DNA of 64,000 bases from Alphaproteobacteria bacterium. Lineage in GTDB: Bacteria > Pseudomonadota > Alphaproteobacteria > Rhodobacterales > Rhodobacteraceae. The notes below the pieces were generated by a model. That model made no database searches and had not been told where the DNA came from. It saw only the letters and a program-made list of their open reading frames with translations. Position 1 is the stretch's first letter, and every line of letters starts with the position of its first letter. Shown here one piece after another: positions 35,420-43,585 of this stretch. The stretch lies in contig JAUIFH010000003.1 of the NCBI GenBank assembly GCA_030429495.1, positions 62,001-126,000 of the forward strand. The letters run 5' to 3'. A program made the position numbers and the translations under genes.

Positions 35420-36361
35420 TCAGGCCTTCCGGCCGAGTTCCGCGATGGCGGCGGTGATCCGTCCGAAGGCGGCAGCCGCGCGGGCGGAGGACATCCTGGC
35501 GCGGAGATAGCCATGGACAAGCCCGGCCTCCACCACGAAGCGGGCCTGGCCGCCAGCCGCACGGATGCGGTCGGCATAGAGGGCGCCGTCATCGGCCAGC
35601 GGATCGCATTCGGCGGCGAAGACGATCGTGGGTGGCAGGCCATGATAGGTGTCGTCGTCGAGCGGCCATGCTGTCACGTCGCGTTCCGCGGGCGTCCCCG
35701 GTCCGAGCCGTTCGGCGAGGTAGAACTCCATGTCCGTCCGCGCGAGAAGGGGTGCGTCGCGATGGTGGTAATAGCTGTTCCCGGACATCAAGCGATCGAG
35801 GGCGGGATAGATCAGGACCTGACCCAGAACGGCAACCCTGTCGCCGCGCAGGTGGTGGGCGAGCGAGGCCGCCAGTGTTCCGCCCGCGCTGTCACCGCAA
35901 AGGATCAGCGGTCGCCCGAACACATCCGCTATGGCGCGGATTGCCGCCAGTGCATCGTCGAACTGCGCCGGATGACGGTGTTCGGGCGCAAGCCGGTAAT
36001 CGACGGCGACCAGCGGGAACCCCGTTGCCGCTGCGATTTCGGCGCAGATGGCGTCATGGCTGGCAAGTCCGCCGACAACCCAGCCGCCGCCGTGCAGATA
36101 GACCACGACCGGGCCGGCAGCGGCTTCGGGTTCGTAGAGGCGGCAGGAAACGCCGCCGAACGGGCGGTCTGTGGTGCTGACGCTTTCCGGGCGGCCGGGA
36201 TCGAAGGCCCGGCAGAGCGCGTCGTAGACGGCGCGCTGCGCGGCAATGGGCATCGTCGCGGCATCGGGCGGGTAGTGGCTTTCGCACGCGCGGATGAACG
36301 CCCATATCTCGGCGTCGATGATCTCGGCGTAGTCGGGGTCCGGTTTCGGGGCTGCGGTCAT
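35420..36361 (-). CDS. alpha/beta hydrolase, HSL-like esterase
   Basis: VYLHGGGWVVGGLASHD, VAVDYRLAPEHRHPAQFDDA, CGDSAGGTLAASL. Confidence 0.93.
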   Translation of the reverse strand: MTAAPKPDPDYAEIIDAEIWAFIRACESHYPPDAATMPIAAQRAVYDALCRAFDPGRPESVSTTDRPFGGVSCRLYEPEAAAGPVVVYLHGGGWVVGGLASHDAICAEIAAATGFPLVAVDYRLAPEHRHPAQFDDALAAIRAIADVFGRPLILCGDSAGGTLAASLAHHLRGDRVAVLGQVLIYPALDRLMSGNSYYHHRDAPLLARTDMEFYLAERLGPGTPAERDVTAWPLDDDTYHGLPPTIVFAAECDPLADDGALYADRIRAAGGQARFVVEAGLVHGYLRARMSSARAAAAFGRITAAIAELGRKA

Positions 36362-36417
36362 CGCCTCCTCGGCGGTTCGGGCGCGTCGGGACACTTTCCG
36401 GTGGACCGGATCGCTCG

Positions 36418-37038
36418 TCAAGCCAGGCCGCTTGGGTGGATCAGCGGCAGGTAGCCCGCGCGCAGCAGTGCGACGACCGGCTCCGGAGTCAGGACGGCGG
36501 CGGGGCCGGTAGGGCGCGCGGTGCGGGGCAGGGCGGGGCCATAGCCCGCGGGCGACCATGGGCGCAACGCTCCGCACAACAGCAGGTGGGCGCCACTCGG
36601 CAAAGCTACGAAGCTCCCATCGGGCAGGTCTGCGAGGTCGGCCTGCCAGAGCCGTTTCCTGCGGCTTCCCGGTTCGAGCCGCGCATGGTGCAGGCGGTTA
36701 TCCATCTCTGCCGCGCGCGGAGCGGTGCCAAGGCCCGCCGCCCATGCCGCCCGGAAGCTGTGGTAGGCGACTCTCCGGCAGCGGGCGCAGGGTCGGTGCC
36801 CGGCGGCAAGGGCCACGGCCTCGTCCAGAAAGAACAGCGGCGTCCAGCTTCGCGCGGATGCGAGTGGTTGGCGATGGCCGCGATAGTCGAGGACGCAGGA
36901 TATCCACGCCTTGTGTCGGTGGTTCCAGCGCCGCTGGCCAGTGTCGTCGCAGAGGATGCCGCGATTTCCAGTCAGCAGGCCGCGCCCGGCAGCGGCGCGG
37001 ATCGCGCCCTCAGGTGTGACGCGGTTCTCTCGCAGCAT
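36418..37038 (-). CDS. conserved hypothetical protein with GHRPCARCRR motif
   Basis: ATG overlaps stop of upstream SDR gene (TGATG); CxxC motif. Confidence 0.65.
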   Translation of the reverse strand: MLRENRVTPEGAIRAAAGRGLLTGNRGILCDDTGQRRWNHRHKAWISCVLDYRGHRQPLASARSWTPLFFLDEAVALAAGHRPCARCRRVAYHSFRAAWAAGLGTAPRAAEMDNRLHHARLEPGSRRKRLWQADLADLPDGSFVALPSGAHLLLCGALRPWSPAGYGPALPRTARPTGPAAVLTPEPVVALLRAGYLPLIHPSGLA

Positions 37039-37787
37039 CAGCGCATCCGCAATGCGCCGTCGAGGCGGATGACCTCGCCGTTGAGGTAGCCGCATTCGAC
37101 GATGAAGCCCGCAAGGGCCGCGAATTCCGCCGGGTCGCCGAGGCGTTTCGGAAAAATCACTTCGGCGGAGAGGCTGTCCTGCACCTCCTGCGGCAGGCCG
37201 CGCAGCATCGGGGTCGCGAAGATGCCGGGCGCGATGGCGCAGACCCGGATTCCTTGCGCCGCGAGGTCGCGCGCCACCGGCAGGGTCATGCCCGCAATCC
37301 CCGCTTTCGAGGCTGCATAGGCCGACTGACCTTTCTGGCCGTCGAAGGCGGCGACCGAGGCCGTATTGATGATCACACCGCGTTCCGGCCCGGGATTGCG
37401 CGCCATCTCGGCAGCGGCGAGCCGCAACATGTTGAAGGTTCCGACAAGGTTGATGTCGACCGTGCGGCGAAAACTGTCCAGCCGGTGTGGCCCCTCGCGC
37501 CCGACAGTCCGCTCTCCGGTCGCGATGCCGGCGCAGTTCACCAGAGCGTCGATCCGTCCCATCGCGTCAAGCGCCACCGCGATACCCGACGCCGCGGATG
37601 TCTCATCGGTGACGTCCACCTCGGCGAAGCCCGCGCCGATCTCCCGGGCAAACGCCGCGCCGGCGGGATCGCGGTCGAGGATCGTGACCTGCGCGCCTGC
37701 GGTGCGGAAGGCGCGGGCGGTCGCCGCCCCGAGGCCGGAGGCCCCACCGGTAACGATCGCGGCCGTGTTCGACAGGTTCATTGCCAT
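37038..37787 (-). CDS. SDR family NAD(P)-dependent oxidoreductase, HSD10-like 3-hydroxyacyl-CoA dehydrogenase type 2
   Basis: AAIVTGGASGLGAATARAF, NCAGIATGER, YAASKAGIAGMTLPVARDLA, RVCAIAPGIFATPML. Confidence 0.9.
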   Translation of the reverse strand: MAMNLSNTAAIVTGGASGLGAATARAFRTAGAQVTILDRDPAGAAFAREIGAGFAEVDVTDETSAASGIAVALDAMGRIDALVNCAGIATGERTVGREGPHRLDSFRRTVDINLVGTFNMLRLAAAEMARNPGPERGVIINTASVAAFDGQKGQSAYAASKAGIAGMTLPVARDLAAQGIRVCAIAPGIFATPMLRGLPQEVQDSLSAEVIFPKRLGDPAEFAALAGFIVECGYLNGEVIRLDGALRMR

Positions 37788-37800
37788 CCCCCCGGATTCC

Positions 37801-38751
37801 CTACCAGCGCCCCGTAGCGCCGCCGCCCGAGGTGCGCCCACCTCCGCCGGACCGGTTGCCGCCGGACCGGCCGCCGGAACCGCCCTGCGGCCGGTCCCGA
37901 TCGCGATCTCGGTCCCGATCGCGGTCCCGCTCCTCGCGACCCATGCGCCTCGGTCCCGCTCGTCCGCCACGCTCCTCAGGCAGTTCGCGATAGGCGCAGG
38001 TGTTGCAGGCAACCACGGTCCGGCCGCTCGGGAACATGTTTCCATCGACATCCACCACGATTTCGTCCTCGGTACGCAATGTCCGGCCGCCACAGCCGGG
38101 ACAGCGCCGGAACCGGAGCAGATGGCGGCGGATGCGCCGGCCGAAAAGCCCGTATCCGACGATCCCGGCGAACAGACCGCCGAACAACCAGCCGTCAATC
38201 CGTTCAAAGAGCCCTGGCGCACTGTTTCCTGGCGTGGCCGTCCCGCGCGGCATCTCTTCGGCAAGGACGAGAGCGACGCGCTCGATGGTCTCCATCGTTC
38301 CGTCTTCGATTCCCTGCGAATAGCGCCCGTCGCGGAAGCGCGGTGCCATCCAGCGGCTGACTATATCCTGCGCAGTCACGTCGTAGCCCTGATCGTAGGC
38401 CGAGCCGAGCTGGATCCGCGCCGCCCTGTCGGCGGGGACGACGAGAATCAGGATACCGTCATTGCGCGCCGCGTCACCGATCTGCCAGCCGTTGAAAAGC
38501 CGTGCCGCGAAGGCCTCGATTGTGGGCGAGGGGTCATAGTCGTCGCGCGAGGCGAGCGTGACGACCGACATCTCAATCCCGGTTTCGCGTTCGAGCGTCG
38601 CAAGCGCGCTGTCGATCCGTCCGGCCGCGTCGGTCGCGATCAGGCCGGCACGGTCGTCAACATGGCGCGCGACGCGTTCGGGAAAAGGCTCTGCCCCGAC
38701 GGGAACGGCAAGCCAGAGTGCGATCAGCCCAAAAATGGCGGCAAGGCGCAT
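37801..38751 (-). CDS. TPM domain-containing membrane protein (YgcG-like)
   Basis: Signal peptide, ERVARHVDDRAGLI...LERETGIEMSVVTL..., TM, zinc-ribbon-like CPGCGGRTLRTED, RD-repeat and GGG-rich tail. Confidence 0.8.
   Translation of the reverse strand: MRLAAIFGLIALWLAVPVGAEPFPERVARHVDDRAGLIATDAAGRIDSALATLERETGIEMSVVTLASRDDYDPSPTIEAFAARLFNGWQIGDAARNDGILILVVPADRAARIQLGSAYDQGYDVTAQDIVSRWMAPRFRDGRYSQGIEDGTMETIERVALVLAEEMPRGTATPGNSAPGLFERIDGWLFGGLFAGIVGYGLFGRRIRRHLLRFRRCPGCGGRTLRTEDEIVVDVDGNMFPSGRTVVACNTCAYRELPEERGGRAGPRRMGREERDRDRDRDRDRDRPQGGSGGRSGGNRSGGGGRTSGGGATGRW
37892..37933. repeat. short tandem repeat encoding (Arg-Asp)n in TPM protein
   Basis: 18-bp period CGGTCCCGATCGCGATCT / CGGTCCCGATCGCGGTCC; protein RDRDRDRDRDRDRP. 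Confidence 0.75.
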
Positions 38752-38804
38752 GGATGCCTCCCTTATGGTCGTTGCGGCAGGGGCATCATGCCATTCCTGC
38801 CGGA

Positions 38805-39662
38805 TTAGTCCATCCGGCGGTCGGCCGCTTCGCCGGCCATAGCAAGAAGCCGGTCGACTTCGTCACCCGGAAGCGCGTGATCCAGCATCGAGAAGTCGCC
38901 GGCGCGGAACATCGCCCGCCCGGCTTCGTGGACGGTACGGATCGCCGCGCGCGCGAGGACGGAGCCAAGCGAGATGCGCGCAACGCCGATCCGTCCGAAT
39001 CCCGCCCGGCTCATCGTCGTGAACGGGCCTGCGGCAAGTGCGTTGACCGGCTTGGCCGTCGCCCCGCAGACCGCCGCAAGTTCGGCAATCGTGGGGGGCA
39101 TCGGCACATAGAGGCAATCTGCTCCGGCGGCATCGAAGGCCCTTATCCGCGCCAGCGCCTCGGCCATGCCATAGGTCCCGGTCATGACGCCGTCAGCGCG
39201 GGCGACCAACACGAAATCGCGCCCCAGCGCCCGTGCGGCAGAGGACGCGGCGCGGATGCGTTCGACCGCGAGGTCACGGTCATAGGCACCGCCACCGGGC
39301 AGGTCGGTATCTTCGATGGAAATGCCTGCAAGACCGGCCTCGGCCGCGAGCCGCACTGTCTCGGCGCAGGTTTCTGGCGCATCGCCGAAACCGTTCTCGA
39401 AATCGCCCGATACGGGAAGCGGCGTCGCCGCGACCATCGCCTCGGCATGGGCCAGGGCCTCGTCCCGGCTGATCGTGCCGCCGTCCGTCCTCCCCAACGT
39501 GAAGGCCTGCGCCGCCGATGAGGTCCCAATCGCCCGCGCGCCCAGTGCCGCGAGAAGCCGCGCGCTGCCTGCATCCCAGGCGTTCGCGAGGATGAATGGG
39601 TCGCCCGGCCGGTGCAACGTCCGGAATTGCCGGCCGGGATCGTGCCGGGCGAGTGCGTACAT
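38805..39662 (-). CDS. isocitrate lyase/phosphoenolpyruvate mutase family protein
   Basis: FILANAWDAGSARLLAALGARAIGTSSAAQA, PVSGDFENGFGD, GISIEDTD, DFVLVARADG. Confidence 0.92.
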   Translation of the reverse strand: MYALARHDPGRQFRTLHRPGDPFILANAWDAGSARLLAALGARAIGTSSAAQAFTLGRTDGGTISRDEALAHAEAMVAATPLPVSGDFENGFGDAPETCAETVRLAAEAGLAGISIEDTDLPGGGAYDRDLAVERIRAASSAARALGRDFVLVARADGVMTGTYGMAEALARIRAFDAAGADCLYVPMPPTIAELAAVCGATAKPVNALAAGPFTTMSRAGFGRIGVARISLGSVLARAAIRTVHEAGRAMFRAGDFSMLDHALPGDEVDRLLAMAGEAADRRMD

Positions 39663-39834
39663 CAGATTTCCCCCTGTGATAAAAAATCGGTGATAAAACC
39701 GTCACGCGATGACGCGGATCGGCGCTGACTCTCAGGAAATTTACCCAATTTCATCCCATTCGCGCCATGTTGTTGTCGTAGCCGCTCTGCGGCGATTGGG
39801 GATGAGTCGTCCGGAAAGTACAATGGAGTGTGTG

Positions 39835-40440
39835 ATGCGATTGCGTAATTTTCTTCCAAAGACTGCAGCACTGCTGCTTGTGTTCGGCCTCGCGGCCTGC
39901 GGGGGCAAGTTCCGCACCTATTATGATACGCCCGCATCCAAGGACTGGGTCGTCACCGGCGTGACGGTGAGCACGCCGCGCACGCTGAGCATCAGTGAGG
40001 CAGAGACATTCATTCCGAGAGCCGACATCGTCTGGCGCGAGGACCCGCCGGGTGATCGTTACGCACAGGTCGAGAAAATCATGACCGATGCCGTCCGGCA
40101 GGGCGCGGCGGCGGCGAAGGGATCGCGGCCCGTCCGCCTCGAGCTGACGATGACCCGTTTCCATGCTATGACCTTCAAGGCCGAAACGCGGGCTCCGGCC
40201 GGCGTCCACGACATCGAATTCGACCTTTCGGCCTATGATGCACGCAGCGGCGCACGGATCTACGGTCCCGAACATATCGAAGCGTCCTTCCCCGCGATGA
40301 CCGGTGCGGCGATGGCGCAGGCGCGGGCGCAGGGCGAAACCCAGAAGAGCCAGATCACCCAGCACGTCGCAAGAACGATCGCCGGCTGGCTCGGCGCGGC
40401 CCCGGACCCGCGCCGGACCTTCTCCAGCGTCGGCGGCTGA
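39835..40440 (+). CDS. lipoprotein of a Rhodobacterales-type family (DUF6778-like)
   Basis: Lipobox LLLVFGLAACGG; conserved-looking FIPRADIVWREDPPGDRYAQVEKI; start could be 39823. Confidence 0.7.
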   Translation: MRLRNFLPKTAALLLVFGLAACGGKFRTYYDTPASKDWVVTGVTVSTPRTLSISEAETFIPRADIVWREDPPGDRYAQVEKIMTDAVRQGAAAAKGSRPVRLELTMTRFHAMTFKAETRAPAGVHDIEFDLSAYDARSGARIYGPEHIEASFPAMTGAAMAQARAQGETQKSQITQHVARTIAGWLGAAPDPRRTFSSVGG

Positions 40441-40456
40441 CGGTTCTGCAGTCAAG

Positions 40457-40485
40457 CGGGGCCGCGCCCGGCGGCCCCGTCCTTT
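40457..40485. terminator. stem-loop between convergent genes
   Basis: CGGGGCCGC-GCCCG-GCGGCCCCG perfect 9-bp stem followed by TCCTTT. Confidence 0.7.
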
Positions 40486-40838
40486 CACGACGGCGGATCA
40501 AGACGGCCCCTGATGCGTTTCGGCAGACCGGCACGCACAATCTCGTATGATCGGCTGATCCGGTGCCGAAGCTCCTCGTTGTCGGCATCGAAGGGAAGGT
40601 TCACCCAGGAACGGTGGAAATAGGCCGCGCGCCGCGCGATCCCCGCCGCGATCAGCATCTCCGCCGTCTCGACACTGTCTGTCTTCACGGACACGCCGGG
40701 TACCACGGCGCCGATGCAGGCGAACATCTTGCCCCCGACCTTCCACGCGTCGTGACCGCCGCCCCACGGGTCAGAGCACTCGGCCCCGGGGAAACCGGCA
40801 CAGATTGCGTTCACGGCCTGCCGGCCAGCCTCGTCCAT
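40485..40838 (-). CDS. MmcQ/YjbR family protein
   Basis: AICAGFPGAECSDPWGGGHDAWKVGGKMFACIG; WVNLPFDADNEELRHRISRSYEIVRAGLPKR. Confidence 0.85.
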   Translation of the reverse strand: MDEAGRQAVNAICAGFPGAECSDPWGGGHDAWKVGGKMFACIGAVVPGVSVKTDSVETAEMLIAAGIARRAAYFHRSWVNLPFDADNEELRHRISRSYEIVRAGLPKRIRGRLDPPS

Positions 40839-40854
40839 TCGATGCCCCTCCGGT

Positions 40855-41334
40855 TCAGCCCGGCGTTTCGCCGCCGGGTTCGGCCGGCCGGTCGCCCATG
40901 AGGTAGCGTGGCCCGCACCCGAACCCGGCGGCCCGGTCCTCAGGATTATAGAGCGCGCAGGTATCGAGCGACAGGCAGCCGCAGCCGATGCAACCGTCGA
41001 GCTTGTCGCGCAGCGCGGTGAGCGCCGCGATTCGCGTTTCGATATCTGCGCGGAAGCCCGTCGCGATCCGGTTCCAGTCCGCACGCGCGGGCGGCCGCCC
41101 CTCGGGCAGATCCTTCAGAGCCTCGCCGATCCTGGCGAGCGGGAAGCCGAGCTGCTGGGCGATCAGGATGAACGAAAGCCGCCGGATATCCGACCGGTCA
41201 TAGCGGCGATGCCCGCCCGCGTTGCGCAGGGGGGCGAGCAGGCCAAGCGTTTCGTAGTGCCGGATCGCCGACACGGCGAGCCCTGTCCGGTCCGCCAGTT
41301 CGCCGATTGCAAGCCCGCCGCGCCGCGTCGCCAT
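40855..41334 (-). CDS. soxR: redox-sensitive transcriptional activator SoxR (MerR family)
   Basis: AIGELADRTGLAVSAIRHYETLGLL; C-terminal 2Fe-2S motif CIGCGCLSLDTC. Confidence 0.95.
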   Translation of the reverse strand: MATRRGGLAIGELADRTGLAVSAIRHYETLGLLAPLRNAGGHRRYDRSDIRRLSFILIAQQLGFPLARIGEALKDLPEGRPPARADWNRIATGFRADIETRIAALTALRDKLDGCIGCGCLSLDTCALYNPEDRAAGFGCGPRYLMGDRPAEPGGETPG

Positions 41335-41354
41335 GCCGGTCCCTTTTCGCTTGA

Positions 41355-41372
41355 TCTCAAGTGCACTTGAGA
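41355..41372. promoter_or_regulatory. soxbox-like SoxR operator
   Basis: 18-bp perfect palindrome TCTCAAGTGCACTTGAGA in the divergent soxR/VOC intergenic region. Confidence 0.85.
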
Positions 41373-41417
41373 AATTACCACGGGGGACAGTTGATAACCA
41401 GACGAAAGGACGCAGTC

Positions 41418-41804
41418 ATGCCCGCCATGCTCGAACATGTGAATATCACCGTCTCCGATCCGGGGCGGACCGCCGACCTCCTCTGCCGCCTCTTCGGCTG
41501 GCACCGCCGCTGGGAAGGCAGCGCCATCAACGGCGGGCACACGATCCATGTCGGTGGCACCGACCACTATGTCGCGCTCTATACCGGGCCCGGCGGCACG
41601 GATAAGAAGAAGGCCGACAACAGCTATTCGCGGATCGGCGGCCTGAACCATGTCGCGGTTGTCGTCGAGGACATCGGCGCGGCTGAGAAGGCCGTGCAGG
41701 CCGAGGGGCTAACCCCGATCAACCATGCCGATTACGAGCCGGGACGGCGTTTCTACTTCCACGATGCCGACGGTATCGAATATGAGGTCGTCAGCTACGC
41801 CTGA
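41418..41804 (+). CDS. VOC (glyoxalase/bleomycin resistance) family protein
   Basis: MLEHVNITVSDPGRTADLLCRLFGW; GLNHVAVVVEDI; GRRFYFHDADGIEYEVVSY. Confidence 0.93.
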   Translation: MPAMLEHVNITVSDPGRTADLLCRLFGWHRRWEGSAINGGHTIHVGGTDHYVALYTGPGGTDKKKADNSYSRIGGLNHVAVVVEDIGAAEKAVQAEGLTPINHADYEPGRRFYFHDADGIEYEVVSYA

Positions 41805-41848
41805 CGAATTCCTTGCCGCGGGGCCGGCTTCGTGCTAGCCCTGCGGCC

Positions 41849-41893
41849 ATGAAATCGAACGGCAACATCGGCATCATCTGCATTACCGGCTGA
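41849..41893 (+). CDS. putative small upstream ORF (14 aa, MKSNGNIGIICITG)
   Basis: Short ORF directly before a perfect hairpin and upstream of cysS; not independently supported. Confidence 0.3.
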   Translation: MKSNGNIGIICITG

Positions 41894-41896
41894 CGG

Positions 41897-41920
41897 AAGC
41901 GTTTCGGGTACGAAACGCTT
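41897..41920 (+). promoter_or_regulatory. perfect stem-loop upstream of cysS (possible attenuator)
   Basis: AAGCGTTTCG-GGTA-CGAAACGCTT, 10-bp stem, 4-nt loop. Confidence 0.55.
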
Positions 41921-42003
41921 GATCAGGCGGGCCGTTCTTCTGTTTTCAACATGGAAAGACACTGGTAAGCCCGCCGCGGAATACGTGCGCGAGGGATATT
42001 GGC

Positions 42004-43428
42004 ATGACCGAGATCAGGCTGACGAATACGAAGACCCGGAAGAAAGAGGTCTTCACTCCCATCGACCCCGAAAACGTGCGGATGTATGTCTGCGGGCCGA
42101 CGGTCTATGACCGCGCCCATATCGGCAACGCACGCCCCGTGATCGTCTTCGACGTGCTCTTCCGCCTTCTTCGCCATGTCTACGGGGAAGACCACGTCAC
42201 CTATGTGCGAAACTTCACCGACGTCGACGACAAGATCAACGCCGAGGCGCAGCGCCGCAAGGATGCGGGCGATCCCCGCACGCTGGAGGAACTGATCCGC
42301 GAGCGCACGGATGAGACGATCCGCTGGTACCACGACGACATGGGCGCGCTTGGCAATCTGACGCCGTCGGCGGAGCCGAGGGCCACCGAGTATATCGCCC
42401 AGATGATCGCCATGATCACCGACCTGATTGCCCGGGGCCATGCCTACGAGAAGGAGGGCCACGTCCTTTTCCGCGTCCGGTCGTACAAGGACTATGGCAA
42501 GCTTTCTGGCCGCTCGGTCGACGACATGATCGCGGGCGCACGGGTCGAGGTCGCGCCCTTCAAGGAAGACCCGATGGACTTCGTCCTGTGGAAGCCCTCA
42601 ACCGACGATCTGCCGGGCTGGGAGTCGCCTTGGGGCCGGGGGCGCCCCGGCTGGCATATCGAGTGCTCCGCCATGAGCCACGAGCTTCTGGGCGAGACCT
42701 TCGACATCCACGGCGGCGGCATCGACCTGCAATTCCCCCACCACGAGAACGAAATCGCCCAGTCGATGTGCGCCCACCCGCATGGCGGCTTCGCCAAGGT
42801 CTGGATGCATAACGAGATGCTTCAGGTCGAGGGCAAGAAGATGTCGAAATCGCTCGGCAACTTCTTCACTGTGCGCGATTTGTTGGACAAGGGCATACCG
42901 GGCGAGGTGATCCGGTTTGTGTTCCTCTCGACGCATTACTCCAAGCCGATGGACTGGACGGAGGAGAAGGCGGTCAACGCTGAGTTTCGACTTCACGGGT
43001 TTGTCGAGCTGATCGGAATGTATGGCGATCTGGAAACGGCGTGGGGATTGTCGCCGGAGCCAGCAATCATCGACGCGCTTTCCGATGACCTCAACACACA
43101 TGCTGCGCTCGAAGTTCTTGGCAAGATGGACGACTCCGCAACCGCGAACCGCTTGGCGCGCAATCTGGTCTTCCTTGGCCTGTTCTCCGAAGAGGAACTG
43201 GCCCAACGTGTCTCGGATTACAGCGCCGGTTTGGCTGCGCTCCACGAAAAGGCGCTTGAACTGCAAGCCTTGAGGGAAATTGCAATGTCGACGAAGGACT
43301 TCTCACGCGTCGATGCATTCAAGGAGATGCTCTCGCGCGCAAATGTCAGCGTCCGAATGACCAAGACCGAAGTTCACTTGCGTCCGGAAGTGGACTTCGA
43401 CCCCGCCAAACTGGAGGCCCTGAAATGA
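42004..43428 (+). CDS. cysS: cysteine--tRNA ligase
   Basis: [68 protein letters not shown]. Confidence 0.97.
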   Translation: MTEIRLTNTKTRKKEVFTPIDPENVRMYVCGPTVYDRAHIGNARPVIVFDVLFRLLRHVYGEDHVTYVRNFTDVDDKINAEAQRRKDAGDPRTLEELIRERTDETIRWYHDDMGALGNLTPSAEPRATEYIAQMIAMITDLIARGHAYEKEGHVLFRVRSYKDYGKLSGRSVDDMIAGARVEVAPFKEDPMDFVLWKPSTDDLPGWESPWGRGRPGWHIECSAMSHELLGETFDIHGGGIDLQFPHHENEIAQSMCAHPHGGFAKVWMHNEMLQVEGKKMSKSLGNFFTVRDLLDKGIPGEVIRFVFLSTHYSKPMDWTEEKAVNAEFRLHGFVELIGMYGDLETAWGLSPEPAIIDALSDDLNTHAALEVLGKMDDSATANRLARNLVFLGLFSEEELAQRVSDYSAGLAALHEKALELQALREIAMSTKDFSRVDAFKEMLSRANVSVRMTKTEVHLRPEVDFDPAKLEALK

Positions 43429-43456
43429 GCCTCCATTCGTCCCACAGCACGACAGA

Positions 43457-43542
43457 GGTTCGCCCCCGGCCCGAGGGGGGGGGCGATTTCGCCCCCGCCC
43501 TGGGGGGCGGGTCGGGGGCGAACCGGGCCGCAGGCGGCCCGG
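43457..43542. other. large multi-hairpin inverted-repeat structure in cysS-cimA spacer
   Basis: Outer 17-nt arms 43457-43473/43508-43524 (one G.U), inner GGGGGCGA-TT-TCGCCCCC, adjacent GGGCCGC-AG-GCGGCCC. Confidence 0.8.
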
Positions 43543-43585
43543 GCGATAAAGCTCTGGCCACCGCGCACCGGTTTGGAGGCCTGTG

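Noticed and set aside
37892-37933. Repeat cluster considered as CRISPR
   Set aside because: Short in-frame coding repeat, no spacer architecture and no cas genes.
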